DNA from: Prinia subflava
Taxonomy: Eukaryota > Chordata > Aves > Passeriformes > Cisticolidae
Direction: 5' to 3'
Length of the DNA stretch: 64,000 nucleotides
Assembly: GCF_021018805.1 (NCBI RefSeq)
Contig: NC_086247.1
Coordinates: 144,913,378 to 144,977,377 of the forward strand
Position numbers and translations under genes: made by a program. The notes beneath the pieces were generated by a model. The model worked only from the letters and a program-made list of their open reading frames with translations, searched no databases and was not told the DNA's origin. Within the stretch, counting starts at the first letter, position 1. Each line of letters starts with the position of its first letter. Of the stretch, positions 11,581 through 24,865 are shown piece after piece.

Positions 11581-14500
11581 AAAGAAAAAACCCCTCTTCA
11601 CAATTAGGATTTCAGTGAAGTCTGTGGCAAAATTTCTGCTCCACACGATGGTGTGAGGATTTTCCCTCAGCTCTAGAAGTAAAGGATCCTGAGGATGTCA
11701 GTGTTTCAAAGGGTTTGCAGTAGTGGGGTGATGCTCACAGTTCAGCTGTGGCACCTTGGCTCTCATTGGCCTCCCCACGCTGCTGTGGTGACATGGCAGA
11801 GCTGCCAAACTCCCTGGGTTAAAATCTCCATTTTTTTTTCACTGTCTCCAAAGTAACTGTGCCCTTATAGGAATATAAATGAACAATATTGCATTGTTAA
11901 TGAAGTCTTAGTTTCTCAAAAAAAGTATTAATGACAATCTGTAAAGAAAATAAGTAGAAATGAGAAAAGAGACAGAAAAGAGACAGGTGAAGAATGATAT
12001 GAAGCTATTTCCCTCTCTACACGAGTCTCCTGCCTTGTGCTATGGCAGGGCAAGTTGAAAACCTGTAATTGTGCTTGCTGACAGGCTGTCTCGAGAAACA
12101 AGCGTTTGATTGTGATCATCCTTGACAAAGATATAGGGCACAGGCACCCATGGACGCCTAATTTATGGATTTTTATCTTGTTTTATAAACTGTCTGTAGG
12201 GTTAAATTGCTGAATAGGAAATGCAAAGTGAGCTGGAGACAAGGTATTTGAAAAGCAGAACTCAAGGAAGACTAATAATAATGACAGACTGAGGAGATCA
12301 GAGAGCTAAAAGACTACTTCAGCTAAATAAACAAGGAAGCCTCTGACCTCTCTGAAATCCAATAGGCTGGTTGTGAGTCTAAGGAATAATGTTGCTTCAC
12401 CAGCTCATTTTTTAATGGGCCAAAGTATCAAGTACAATGAATTGTTAGATGTATTTGTAATAAAGAATCTTTCACGTAATCTGTTATTTTATTGTGGACT
12501 GATTGCTGCTGTTTTCCCAAAGGTGGTTTCTCTTTTTCCCACAGAAAACTTCCTTACCTTTCTTTGGAAAAAATTGAGGGTAAAAATAGAAAAAAATATT
12601 TAGCCAAGCTGATTTCTTTATCTCTATACTTTTATTTTACTTTCATTTATTTATTTTTATCCTGCCACCCTGGGAGTGTTTGATTACAGGTTCCATGCTG
12701 GAGTGGACATATTAAACTAGGAGTATTTTTAGAAATATTATAATTTTTCATAGCTGACAGGATATGGAGGGGTTCTGGTTTTGGCAGTAGGCTGCATGGT
12801 GATACAAATTACACAAATCTCTTTTATCTCACTCTTTCACAACTTTCCTGTCTTATATGGAAGGCAAAGACTTTTACTGAGGCAGGTATTTCTGTATAAA
12901 GGGAACGTGTCTATATTATGCAATCTCTTTCCAATCACAAAGCAGAAGCAGCTTGACAAGACGTTTATGTCTGGCTGAAATTGATGCACAGCACTTATGT
13001 TTTGAGGGAGTCGCACCAGCTGCCCATGAAAATGTGACCCTATGAAATCAGCAGGGTGTGGTTCCCCTTGACAGCACAGATAAGGAGCATGGCAGTGAAG
13101 TCAGTGAGGTGGTCACGAGCCCACCCCGAGTTTCAGCCCTAGGTGAACTTCTGAGTTATGACCTAAGAATTATGCACAGAAAACTGTTCTTCAAATTAAG
13201 TGTGACAAAGATATAAGATCAAGGTGTTGGAGACAACTTGCAAACATGTACGACAATTTTGTATGAATTTGTATTTATATACTTTATACTATGACTGTTT
13301 TGTACTATGACTATAACCAAAAAAATGTTCAGACACCTTTGCCATCATCAGCGAAGTAACCAACACTGTGCCTAGTTCATGAGTGCTCAAACTAAACTGC
13401 AAAACAGGAAAAAATGCACCTCAGTAGGGAATATATGCTTTTTTCAGAGTTGAGTTGTAAATAAAGTGAGATTAACTGGGCTGTATTGAGATGCAGGGAT
13501 GCACAGGGACGGCTTCAGCAGTGGGACTGAGGCAGACAGGCTCTGATAGCTCCAGCTGAAAATGGGAAATGTTATGTGTGGCTCCTACTCGTTCACTGTG
13601 CCAAGGGCTATCATTGCCATGGCAGCTCAGCAGACTGGGGCATGTGTCCAGCTGTCCCTTGTCCCTGCCAGGCCCAGGGAGGGCAGAGCCTGCCAAGATG
13701 CAGCATTCCACCTTGGCAGCCCAGACACAAACACGGATCCTGCTCTAGAGCAGTAATTTCTGTGAGAGGAGTACCAGCTGCAACTTCTATTAGCAACATC
13801 TTAGGTTCCCTCAAGTATGTGCTCTAGACTGTGCCAGGGAGCTTGACTGTGGGTCAGGTGCTGATTACATGAACAGTGGGGAGAACTGTGCTCGTTAGAA
13901 ACAGGTATTTTAAAACAAATTTGAAGCAAAACCTAATAATGGAAGTAAAAGATAGTTATCTATTTATTTTGTTTCTACTTTTTATAAAACCACTTTCTCT
14001 AGTTATCCAAAAAAATTTTTTTAACATGTGTGTAATGTTTCTTCCCTTACTTACTCCCCCCTTCACATGTGGGATTATCTAGTACCCAGGTTTAAAATGG
14101 GATCAGCATCTTGAATATGCTATAATATGCTTGATTCTGCTATAAGTAAAAAAATTATCATGGTCCTTTTGAAAGTCACTATTAATTAAAAATTAAACTA
14201 AACAGTGTATAAAATAAAAAGCTGCAAGTGTGAAAGAGACCTAATGCCAAAGCCAAATCCAAAAGTCACTTTAATTGCTTTGTGACTGGTTGAAGGCTGA
14301 AGATGTTGTTGTATAATATTAACTGGTCAGAAAAATTGGCTATTTAAGTGTTTTAACTTAATTGTTGTTAAAAAAGCAACCTCTCCCTATTTTATAAAAG
14401 GTACTCTGAAGTAGCTTCCTCTTCACTGACAATTGTAAATTCAAGTGATATTTGTAGGTTTTGTCATCTCTCTGGCCCAAAAGCCCAATGTGTCTCATAT

Positions 14501-14680
14501 TTGTCTCTGAATTACTACCACGCTTGCTGACAGCAAGCCCAATAATAGAATAACTTGTATGTCCTTCTCAAACACTACGTTTTAGTGAGAGCAGGATTTA
14601 AATTCAGGGGGCCAGCTCAGGCTTTCACTGGATTTGTGAGTATCCGAGGCAGAGGGAGCCTTTCAAGGTGTGAAATCAAT
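11579..14680. other. unique non-coding DNA
   Basis: No known repeats are visible. The patch 13471-13830 is richer in G+C and has overlapping short frames on both strands, none with a recognisable domain. It includes an RFX-like sequence ATTGCCATGGCAGC at 13613-13626 that differs at two positions from the palindromic consensus. Confidence 0.5.
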
Positions 14681-14715
14681 GCGTGCGTTCGGCGGCGTCG
14701 GACGCCGGGGCCGCC
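14681..14715. other. CpG-rich spot with a GC hairpin
   Basis: A short CpG cluster interrupts CpG-poor DNA. It contains CGGCGTC-G-GACGCCG (14693-14707), a perfect inverted repeat with 7-base arms and a one-base centre. The spot lies in the 100-codon plus-strand frame 14555-14857, which resembles no known protein. Confidence 0.6.
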
Positions 14716-16039
14716 TTTGATGCCGCCCTGCTCTCCTCTCCCAAGTGCTTCATGTTCCACACCAAAGGCAACGCTTCACTTTGAACAACTGCGGCTCAAA
14801 CTGTGCATAGAAAACATATTTAGATACTCTGAGTGCTTTCCCCTTCAGATCTATTAGGCTTCAGAAAATTGCTCTTTTCCTTTAGCGCTACTGCTGCTGA
14901 AATAATTTCGAAGTGTGGCACAATGCAAAGTAAAATTTCACAAGTAATGGTGTGGCAGTTTAAAAGAATGAGGGAGATGCCCTGCTATGATCTATATAAT
15001 AATGGAATTATATGTTGCAATTATCTAATAGATGGTATATTCTACTTCCTTTTAATAAATTGTCAGCAGTGCCTGTAATTTGATTTAGATAGGCTTATGT
15101 CCTTAAAGTATTCTAACTACTAATATAATTCCCACCAAGTGATACAGTGCTATATTTAAAAGTTAATTTTATATTAATTATTATTTAAGTATTAATATAT
15201 TTGGATTTAATTTAAAGATTGTAATTGATTCAAGAGTATAATGCATTATTAATGTCTATTATTTAATGTAATTTATAATACCAAACATCTTGTTGATATT
15301 TTTAAACAAGAAAATAGATGGGTAGATCATTATACACTGTGAAATTAGGGAAATGAAAGAGATGCATCTTCTCCCTGTTATCTCTGTTTCTCTTTCTTCC
15401 TTTATTGCATTTTGTTTCACAAGATATTGAAGATCTAATGAATATTCAAATATATGCAAGTCCTGTTGCAGCACCATACATCATACACACAAAACACATA
15501 CACCTTACATATAATTCCATCCTACATTTATCTGCATTTACAGAACCTTGGTGATTTTATCCATTAAAGATGGGTTTTTGTAGGATTTGAGTTTCTAACT
15601 TGACACAAGGAATAATCCAGATACAAAATTATAGAACATCTAATTAGATTAGCCATCAAAAAGAGATGGAGCAGTCTGTAAATTATCTTGCCTTCATCTC
15701 CTCAGCCATCAAAAACACCTGAAAAACAATCCTCCTTTCTGCTTCCTAGCCCCACTGGTAAGGCAGTAGGACATTCAGCTTCTCATCCAACCTTTGGTGC
15801 AACTAATTGCTTGAAATTGCTCCTTTTTTTAAGTTTGGCACAATGTTACCTGAAGGATCACCAAGCCTTCCTGTGATGTGACAAGGTAATACAGAGAGCT
15901 GCTCTTTTTGGGGGCCCCATTTATGTGAATTCCCACATCAACCAAATCCTTTCAGCATAACCCTGGAGGTACTTGTTCCTCCCGATAATTTGTCAACTTT
16001 GTCAAAATTTGCTCAGCAAATTTTATGGGGTAGAAAGTT
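14716..16039. other. unique AT-rich DNA, possibly conserved non-coding
   Basis: The part 15110-15290 is very AT-rich and full of TAAT/ATTA and TTAAAT words. No repeat family or coding frame is visible. Conservation is a guess from word composition only. Confidence 0.4.
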
Positions 16040-16246
16040 TTTTGTACAACTTATCAATCAAAACTTATTCTTGTAATACACATAGTTCTACTTTTTTATT
16101 TTTTTCTTTTACCCCCAGTGGAAGTACAAAAAAACGTTTAACATTCAATTAGTTTCAAGATCGGCTACAAGTACTGAATGAAACAACTCATATATAAAAG
16201 TGTTTTGTAACATAGTTGAAGTACAAAAAAGCACTTTAATCATTCA
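16040..16246. repeat. three dispersed GTACAAAAAA-type motifs
   Basis: GAAGTACAAAAAAACGTTTA (16121-16140) and GAAGTACAAAAAAGCACTTT (from 16218) are direct copies 97 bases apart, each followed by a CATTCA word. An inverted version (TTTTTTGTACAAC) lies near 16040. The short copies are clear but may be coincidence in AT-rich DNA. Confidence 0.45.
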
Positions 16247-17580
16247 GAAAACAAAAATAATATGTTATAATCTGTACTTAGTAAAAACCATTCTTGATAT
16301 TTTAAAATTAATGGAATATTTTACAACTGTCCTTTTAAGTCTTCTATTCTCTGACTTAGAATTTTTCTAGGTCAATTTTATCACTCTATGTTAGTATTAC
16401 TCACTACCATGTTATATTCTAGATTGTGTAAAATTTAAAAAAATATATGAATGGAGAAAAAAATACAGATTTTTTTTTTTTAGGGAGAAAATCTAAAATT
16501 ACTTTTGTGTTTGAAGTTGCACTTTCAAATCATAGGAAAACACCACTGTAAAATGTTACCTTTTTTGTTGTAGTCTGGATGACTCAGCCTGTGGTTAGGA
16601 GAGATTTCCCCTTCTTTGCACATTGATTTTCTTCCCATTAATTTGATATCCCCCTTCCTCAAAAGATCTCCTGCCTACTTCTGTATCATGAAAGTCACTT
16701 CCTGGAGTCTTTGCATCAACGCCCAGCTGCTTTTGGGGTGTCATGGCTGCATGTCCAATGGACGATGACATTGTATTTGTATTATGTTTTTCTCAGAGAG
16801 GATGAAATGCTCTCTGGAAGTGCCTCTATCAGCTGTAAGAGAAGTAGCAAAGAAACTTTAACTGAATGTTGAATTTTCAGGTGTCTAAAGCTACATTTGG
16901 AAACCACCTTTGAATTACAGATTGGAGAGTGTAGGGAGTAGCCAAACCTAACCTGAAGTCCTGAGTAGTTCTTTCCTTACCCCCATCCCTCTGTGTTTCC
17001 ATGGGTCCATCTCTCTTTCTCCTCTCCCTTGGTGTCTGTCTGCCTTGTGCTTTGGCCGAGATAAAACTCACTGTGTCTTTTAACCACCTGCCATTTATGC
17101 AGTGACATTACACTGCTTCAAGGAGAAACTTTTCCCTAAAAATATTTACTTTTTTTTTTTCCACTATTCACATAATGTTCCATTTTTTAATCCTTACAAT
17201 CTCTCCAGTTTTGCTGTCATAACCTAGTTCAGCTCTGCTGTGATGACCACAAAGGTTTGCATGCCCCAAATGTTAGTTGGGTTTGAATTTTCCCAAAATT
17301 TTCACTTTCTCTTCTTCATTCCAGTGCTTTTGGGTTGTGATTCATCAGCTGAAGATGCTTGGCTGCATAAGAACAAACTGATCCAGAAATAAAAATGTTT
17401 TCTTTGCTGGTCCCAGTCTGACAGAGGATGGTACTTTTGAGGACAGCAGCCTTTCCTCAAAAAAGCACGTAGTACCTATTTCAAGGAAGAGTTTGTTGGT
17501 ACTTCAGAAATGTTGGGATGAAATCATATAGTCTCTTGTGAAGAATCATTGTCTTTAATGGTGTTTTAGACATATGTATT
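16247..17580. other. unique AT-rich non-coding DNA
   Basis: No repeat, exon or RNA gene is recognised. T-runs at about 16470 and 17150 are too short to call separately. Confidence 0.5.
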
Positions 17581-18066
17581 TATAATCACAGAAAAACTGA
17601 AGTCAGAAGGGACCTCTGGAGGTCATTGGGTCCAACAACCAGTCTAAAGATGTGCCAAATCTGAAATTTGTCTTCTTAGGTCCCTGCTCCACTTGAATTG
17701 TGAAAATATCAATGAATTCTACACCTCATGGCATCCTGTCCCAGTGCTTATTCATCACTTACTAAGAAAATTGTTTTTTCCTTCTGTCAAACCAGAATTT
17801 CTTTTGTAGTAATTTGCATAAAGTCCTTTTGGTGTGAGTCTCTGCAAAATTCTGGCCAAGTCTTTTTTATAATTTTGCCCAAGCAGCAGCCAGCAGCAGT
17901 TAAATTACCATTTTGGCTTCTCTTCCCCAGCATGAACAAACCCATGGGTATCATGCTCTTGTTGCATTCATGTCCCAGTCCCTCTAGTGGCCCTTCTCTG
18001 GACCTTCTCTGGTTTGCTGATGTCTTTATTCTGTTGGAGACACAGAACTGGCCACAACAAACCTGA
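17581..18066 (-). mobile_element. CR1 LINE, 3' part, older copy
   Basis: Reading the plus strand (reverse of the element), the 3' end lies at TATAATCACAGAAAAACTGA. It is followed by GGGACCTCTGGAGGTCATTG and GTCCAACAACC, the CR1 3' untranslated end. Towards the right come blocks that fit the C-terminal ORF2 coding part in order: a cysteine-poor middle at 17750-17900, then CCCTTCTCTGGACCTTCTCTGG at 17989-18010 in two overlapping matches, then CACAGAACTGGCCACAACA near 18050. About 485 bases remain; the 5' end is truncated at about 18066. The terminal octamers are degraded, so the copy is old. Confidence 0.8.
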
Positions 18067-21000
18067 AACTGTTACATGAACCAGGTAAAAAGGATGTAGC
18101 TGCAAAGCTCTGCATCTGGCTAAATAAAGCAAAATGCTGATAAAGTTCTGCAAAGATGAGGAAGAACAAGAGAGAAATGCCCTTCATTCCCTGTGTTCAT
18201 CAAAGCAACAGAAGGGCACCAAGGAAATTCAAATTATGAAACATTCCTGATGAAATATTAATAAAACCATACTATGGACTTAATTGCTATAATTTAACAC
18301 CCTGTATGGTATAAATATTTTAGAAATGTGGTAAAATGGAACATTAAGAAGGGGTCAAGGGATAATAATATACATTAATCTTGATGGGTAGAGATGTATA
18401 CCTCATACTTAATTTATGTTTATGCTACAGCTCTGTTTTCCTTTTAGAAGAGTAGAGTGTGTATGTATCAGCTGTATGTATGCATCTTATATTGAGACAT
18501 GCATGTTATGAGTGTATGTGTAGATTATTGTAGGTATTTATATAGTACAGGACTCTGGTGTGTGATTTAGATATATAGGTATTTAGATATAGATGACATA
18601 GATATATATAAAAGAATTTTAAAATACCTTCACAACTGCATGCTCTCCTTCAGAAATCAGTCATGTATACAGCAGTCTACAAAAGCAAGAGGGTCAGGAA
18701 ATATGCAAAACCACTTTCTCACAGAATTATTTCCCAAGGAAGTCATTATCTATACTGCTCTTGGAATAGCCACCTTTCTTTTTCAGTAGCAAATATTTCT
18801 TTTAAGGCAAGTTTCCATGTCTTTCCATGAGGGGGAAACCCTGGAAACAAACCTGTGCTATGGCCACAGTGTCAGGGAGGTGAAAGCGTGGCTTTATTCA
18901 GACTCTCAGGGGTACTTTACAGCCTGTCGTGGTAGAGTGTCTGCCTGACAAGCACAGCAGTCAGACAGAAGTCAGAAAATGTTTCACTGAGTTTTTAACT
19001 CTCATATGGATTTTCACCTTATAAGGATGCTATTGTGCTAATTTTTTTTTTTCTGAAAATAGCGTGCAGAAATTGCTTGAAATTGCTGGCACTGTAATAG
19101 TGACCTGTGCCCATGTATGCATAAAGCAGATAGGCATTTCATTTACATTTCTCGAAAATTGTGTGCAGTAATGATTCCTGTGTGTTAAATTGCATAATCC
19201 ATACGAGTCTGACAGTCTTGTAAAGGCTGTGGGCCAATGTCTCCTTTGAATGTATCAGTGCCAATGAAAGAGGTTATCATACCCTTGAGAGAGGTTACTG
19301 CTGTCATCTGGCTGAGGTGGAACTGCTCCGGTGGTCACTCTCTAAACCATGTCAGCCAAAATTTACCAAGTAGGCTCAACTAGTTTAAATAGCAGATTTT
19401 TTGCTAATGATGCACATTTTGAAAATACAAAGGATAAGGGGCTGCTCATAAGAAGGTGTAGCTGGCATTTTGATGGCCAGTGAACGGTTTTATCAGCAGG
19501 GCAGACTCCTGATTCACAGCATTAGTCCACAGCCTCTCACTGTAAATTCACCTGCCTTCTTCAGTTTAAATATTTCTACAGCTGCTTATGACTTCTTTTT
19601 AAAAATGCAGCATGACAAAATGTTTTTCTTTTGGGACGTAGGATTCTCACACAAAGCACACGGAGTTCTGGGACACAGAACAGCACTCTGCCCAATGAGA
19701 AGTTTATAATTGGATTTATAACCTGCTCAGATGGAACTGGCAGCACGGGGAGTGGCACAGCCCGGGCAGCCTTTTCTACACTTTGAAGGGATGTCTTAAA
19801 AATATGTTTCCATGGCGTTGTTAGAGGAGGGATGGTGGCAGCAGAAAATCATTCCAGTGAGCACTGGGTTAAACCTACCACAAAGGAGAGACCTCTCCAT
19901 CACCCCATTTACAGAATGGGAAAGCTCTGCCTTTGCTTCCAGCACTTCTGGGAGAGCTGATCAGTGTCCTTTCCTGCCATTTCTCCTTATTTTAAACCCT
20001 GCCAATAAGTCTCTTCTGCCCCTAACAGTGAAACAGTGAAAGTGCTGCAGCTTTTAAAGGATTTATAAGGCTTAGCTGAACACATCATTTCCCATGCCAA
20101 AAAATAAGAGAAAGAATGTTGTGTGGATGAAGGCAGCTTTGGCATTCTGCTGTTCTCTTGCCTAATATCCATTCCTTGTTATCTCTGCCCCTCTGCCACC
20201 AATTACTGTCTCCACTCATTTGGTAGACATAAGGTCTTTTGCACAGGAACCATATTTTAGTAGCATGTTTACACAGTGCCTTTGGCACCTTCATTCTGGC
20301 CACGAAAAGCATTGTAGGTGAGGTTGTAATAATCATAATACTTTGAGTACTGCAAAGCAGCCATCCTTCATGCACTCAGATCTTTCCTGTTACATCCTTC
20401 TCCTCATTCCCATCAAATGTGCATGCATACCTGCAGACACAGGCATACTCAAATCCTGTGTGTGCATTTAGGACATAGTTATCTCTGTAGGCAAGCATTT
20501 ATCTTCCTTATTTTGCACTTTACCCATCCAAGGATAACAACAATGTGGGTTTTTTACATGATTAAAGTTTATATTCTTCAAAAAGTGTTTGGCCTTTACT
20601 TCTGAAATGTAAGGATTCTTCCTTACTTGCTGATTTTCAAGAATTCCTTTTAAAGGTAGTGAAGTAGCCTCCATAATTTTCATGAAAGCAGAATTATGGA
20701 AAACTGTTCTGAAAAACATTGGGCAGGTTAACATCGTCCCTATTCACTCTCATCTGAAAGCTTTATTGTGACTCTTGTTACTAGTGGCATCCTTGGTAAT
20801 AAATATTTTCATTTTATTCTGAGGCACAGCAAATAGATTTTGTTAGTGAATGACCTTGTGCATTAGCTGTGCTATTCATGATTTAGTGAGCCAGTCAGTT
20901 GAAATATTGCTAATGTTTTTGTGACTCAGTCTTGTTACATTTGTGCCACGAGGATGACATTAAGTGTAGTCGTAGATGAATAACAAATAACGTGTCTCGA

Positions 21001-22629
21001 AGTTGTGTTTTGGATCATTAAAGAAATGAACCTACAGGGTGCTGTTTTATTAACTGAGGAAATGACTGGGAAAAAAATGACAGTTCTTGAATGTGTATTT
21101 ATTAAAAATAACATTTGGCATGCTGAGAATTAGTGGTAGTGTCTGTTAAATTTTTCATAAACCAGTGCAAATACACCACAGTGTCCATCCAAAGATTTTG
21201 ACAGATTTTTAAATAAGTGTAAGAATAATTCATACATTTCTCACTGTTTCAGGCTAAGACTCAAAATGGTGCAAGTGGGAGAATGCTAAAAAAGCAGAGC
21301 ATAACAAAGATGAGGATTAATAATTAGATGCTAATATGGGTATTTTAAAATATTATGTATTATAATGTGAAAGAGGGTCAGTGTACTTTCCAGGGATACT
21401 CTAGGGAGGAGTGGATGGCTTTAAAAGTGCAACAGCTATTTTTGGATTTGTTTTCCTGAGTCTGTCCATTTCTATTTCGTTAAAAAATAATGGAAAGTAT
21501 GGAAAAATATATTGTAGACTTCTGGAGAGATGGTTTCCTTTGTCCTTTCCTTTGCCCCAGTAACACATCATGTATTCTAAAGAAACTACAGAAGGTCAGT
21601 TAAGTTCCAGGTAACAGGGCTTCCTGAATTTCTACAAAACTACAGCCATAAGTATCAGCCTTCAGTGGTTCTTTCTGCTCATTTAAAAATAATTAATCAC
21701 AAAGAGGAGATGCACTGGAGATCCTGAGAGATCAAAATGAGTTACATGGAAGGAGAGGCTAGTCAAATAGAAGGAAAAAGCAGATACAAAACTAGAATAT
21801 TAGCTCTTGAAAAGCTGAGTTACTGCTATTATATGCTTGGGGTTTTTTTGGTAGTATTTTCAGCCCAAGAAAATTAAAGCAATCTGTTGAATTCTTGACT
21901 ATAAATGAAACAAGGCAGGAAACCTGTTCTTTTATGCTGTTATTCCAAAAATGTGTCTATTTAAAAGGAAAAAAGCTGTAGCCTTATGCTTGTCTCATGG
22001 GCTGTTGCTTTTCCAGTGTGGTGAAGGTGAGGAGGCCACAAGTGCTCCTCATGGGAAGGGCTGAGACAGGTCCAGGAGCTCTTTCTTGCCCACTCCTCCC
22101 CTGGGACCACAAATCCTGCTTTCTGGTTTTTAAACGTTAAGGTTGGAGATACAATGATGAACTTTGATGTTAATCTAAGTGGGACTTCCAAAGGGACAAT
22201 AAATAGTTGATCTAGACATTGGCAATCACCCAGAAATAACTGCAGAGAAGCACTGCACTGGTAGTCACAGAGCCGTGGTCTACCTGAACCTGCCCTGCTC
22301 CAGTTTCAGCTCAACATCCCACGATTTTTTTCATCTGAATTTTCTGTTCACAGCTGAAACTTGTCAAGGAATATTTATGTGAACAAATTTTGATGTGGAA
22401 AGTGGAATGACACTTCTTTTTTCCATTTTCTGCTAACACTGGCTGAATTGGTACAACTTTTGCTATAAATAATGGATAAGTGTTTTAAGTATGCAAGCGA
22501 GTTGTTACACATACATGCACTGCACTCTGTCAAGTAAAGTGCAGCATTGAATTGTCACTGTTAAAATGGTCAGTAGGGTTAAAAGTTGTGACTGTTAAGC
22601 ATTCCCTGAAATATATTTTGTGTTTCTAA
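18067..22629. other. long unique non-coding stretch
   Basis: No transposable element is recognised in 4.5 kb, which is notable given the density elsewhere. 18440-18615 is rich in TATG/GTAT and ATAGAT words. 18990-19290 and 20840-21080 have the look of conserved non-coding elements (high complexity, no repeats, no long frame), which is only an impression. Open frames here are all under 100 codons and unrecognised. Confidence 0.45.
18553..18612 (+). repeat. (TAGATA)n-like AT-rich tract
   Basis: Imperfect ATAGAT/ATATAG words fill about 60 bases. It is an interrupted microsatellite. Confidence 0.55.
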
Positions 22630-22693
22630 AGCATATACAACATATAACAACATATATATACATATATACACACATATGTGCATATATACAACA
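22630..22693 (+). repeat. (CATA)n/(TATACA)n tract
   Basis: Imperfect CATATA and ACATAT repeats form an AT-rich microsatellite-like tract of about 64 bases. Confidence 0.65.
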
Positions 22694-24827
22694 TCTAACA
22701 AAAGATACATATCCAGAGCATGGTTATTTTTGTAATTCCTCAAAACTCTTCTTTTGATGGACACTAATCTGCTTATATTGTTTAAGAGAATGTTTTTGAT
22801 AATGGGTTCTTGAAGATCTGCCAAAAAGAAGTATTTAAGATAGATAAAGGTTTTTCATTCCTAAAATCTAATTCATATAAACTGGGTTTGTTCATACTTC
22901 AGAAACCAAATCATCCTCACACCACACCTCAAAAATCCCTCCATGCCATTGTCTATTGAAATGTTTTAGTGCTGAAGTATTTTGGTGCATGTCTACGTGT
23001 GTTTCTTACAAGGGAATGCCCACAGAAAAAAATATAGGATTGGTTGATACAGCAGGCCTTTCCAGGCACATATTTATATATATATATCATAAATAAACTA
23101 TACTGATCTCAGGACGGGATAAGTAAATCTCTGGTGGTAACTATTTACTTCTCTTGACAAGGCAGGGAATTTGAATTATTTCTTAGTTGGGACAGCAAAG
23201 TTTGTAGAGATGGATCCTATCATGAAACAAAAAAGCTCCAGAGGAAAAAAAAAATGTCATTTCATACATCCCAAACTGCTTTACTGCAATTCAAATATCA
23301 GATTTAGGAATAGCAGTGTGCTCATTTTAAAGGAAAGTTAAAGGAAGACATACAATTGAGCAGTTATTTATTGAGGAAGTGAAAATAAGTCAATACAAGC
23401 AGTCATGCAGAAAGAATGTGTTTAAAATACATCCCTAATCTATGCAAAGTCATAAGTACCTGAGATCCTGCAGTATAAAATCATTTCTGCTCTATCCTTG
23501 AATATTACCTGGGCGTGGATGTAAGAGGTAGATGGCTTAGAGTGGGAAAAGTGACATTGTTTCAGTGAATAGCTTTGAAAAGTTTACAGCTCTTGACAGC
23601 TCTTCAAGTATGGCCCAATTTCCCTCATAGGGAAACATGCAGTGTTGCTGTTTCCCTGAAAAAGGGATCTGGTGTGTATTTTTTGTACAGAATTAAAGAC
23701 AAACAGAGATGGAAGATTTTTTTGATTGTGAGTTTAGAGATGTAGCTGCCTCACACCAAAATCTGTGAGAACTCAAAGGTGCACAGGGAGTGGTGAGCAT
23801 GGTCTGAATTTCCATCTGCTGGTTTTATTGGCTAGAGTAGTTGTAAAGGATGTTTGCTCTCAAAATTGCTGGAGATGCAAACAATATTTTAAATTACTCC
23901 GGGCAGCAAGGTACTGCATCTGAACAGATTGAAAGCTGAAATGTTGATATCAGAAATTAAATTAATGCACATGAGATTGAAACAATATCTAATTAAAATC
24001 ACTTGAAAAATGACTTGAAAATTGAATATGACATAGTATTTCAGCAGGCTGTAGCTAGCACAGCGATGTGGCTTTGACTTTTCTGCAAGCATTTCCATTC
24101 CAGGCCTGGCTGCCAGTTAAATAGAAATTACACATGAAGCAGCTATCTCGTGCCATCACCCTGTGAAGATTGGAAGACAAAATACCTTCTGCCTGCAGCT
24201 TGTGTACTTGTTCCTTGCTAATTGCTTTGTAAAATTTAGTACAGGCACCCTTCTTTTTTCTTTATCTGGCCACTCGAGTTGGTCATTCTAGTTCTGAGCT
24301 GACGCATTTTGGATTTTTCATGTTGTGCCTTTGACTTGCTGTGTACGTGCATGGCCCTGCCAAAGACAAAGGCACTGTCTCCGAACCATGCTATGAAGAA
24401 GCTTTACAAATATTCAAGGGTTCCTTGTAGGGGAGGAGAAAGAAAAGACTAACTTGAGTAAATAAATGTAAAGTTTTCTTGTCTTAGAGATACTTGTTAA
24501 CAAGCTAAAAACTGTAATATGCACCATCTCTGTGGAATTCCCTTCCTGCTTTTCTCTTTCCTTTTCTCAGAGAGGAAAATAAATTAAATTCTTCTAAATG
24601 TGGCTCTTTGAAAGGAGCTTTGCAACAAGCTGATGGGAAGAAAACAGCGGTTGTAGGATTCCTCTGACAGCCTACAGTAAATCTGAATTAGTTGCCCTCA
24701 ATTTATTGACTGGAGTTCCAGTCAATATAGTTAGCAAGTCTAGAACAAGAATTGGCTCATTCTAAAATGGGTCAGTAATAGAGGTCAGGGGAATCATATG
24801 CCCATAAGTACTTCTTTTTTTCCTATG
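22694..24827. other. unique non-coding DNA
   Basis: Nothing is recognised apart from a short (TA)n run at 23072-23088. The part 24100-24420 is repeat-free and of high complexity but contains no frame of interest. Confidence 0.5.
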
Positions 24828-24865
24828 TTCAATTAAATACAACACACAAGTTGTATTTAATTGAA
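24828..24865. repeat. perfect inverted repeat, 16-bp arms, 6-bp loop
   Basis: Left arm TTCAATTAAATACAAC (24828-24843), spacer ACACAA, right arm GTTGTATTTAATTGAA (24850-24865). The arms are exact reverse complements and pairing stops abruptly on both sides. Either DNA strand, or a transcript, could fold into a 16-bp stem. The stem is shorter than that of a typical microRNA precursor. No flanking duplication or transposon end is apparent. Confidence 0.95.

Noticed and set aside
24828..24865. microRNA precursor
   Set aside because: The 16-bp stem is too short for a typical precursor, and flanking bases do not pair.
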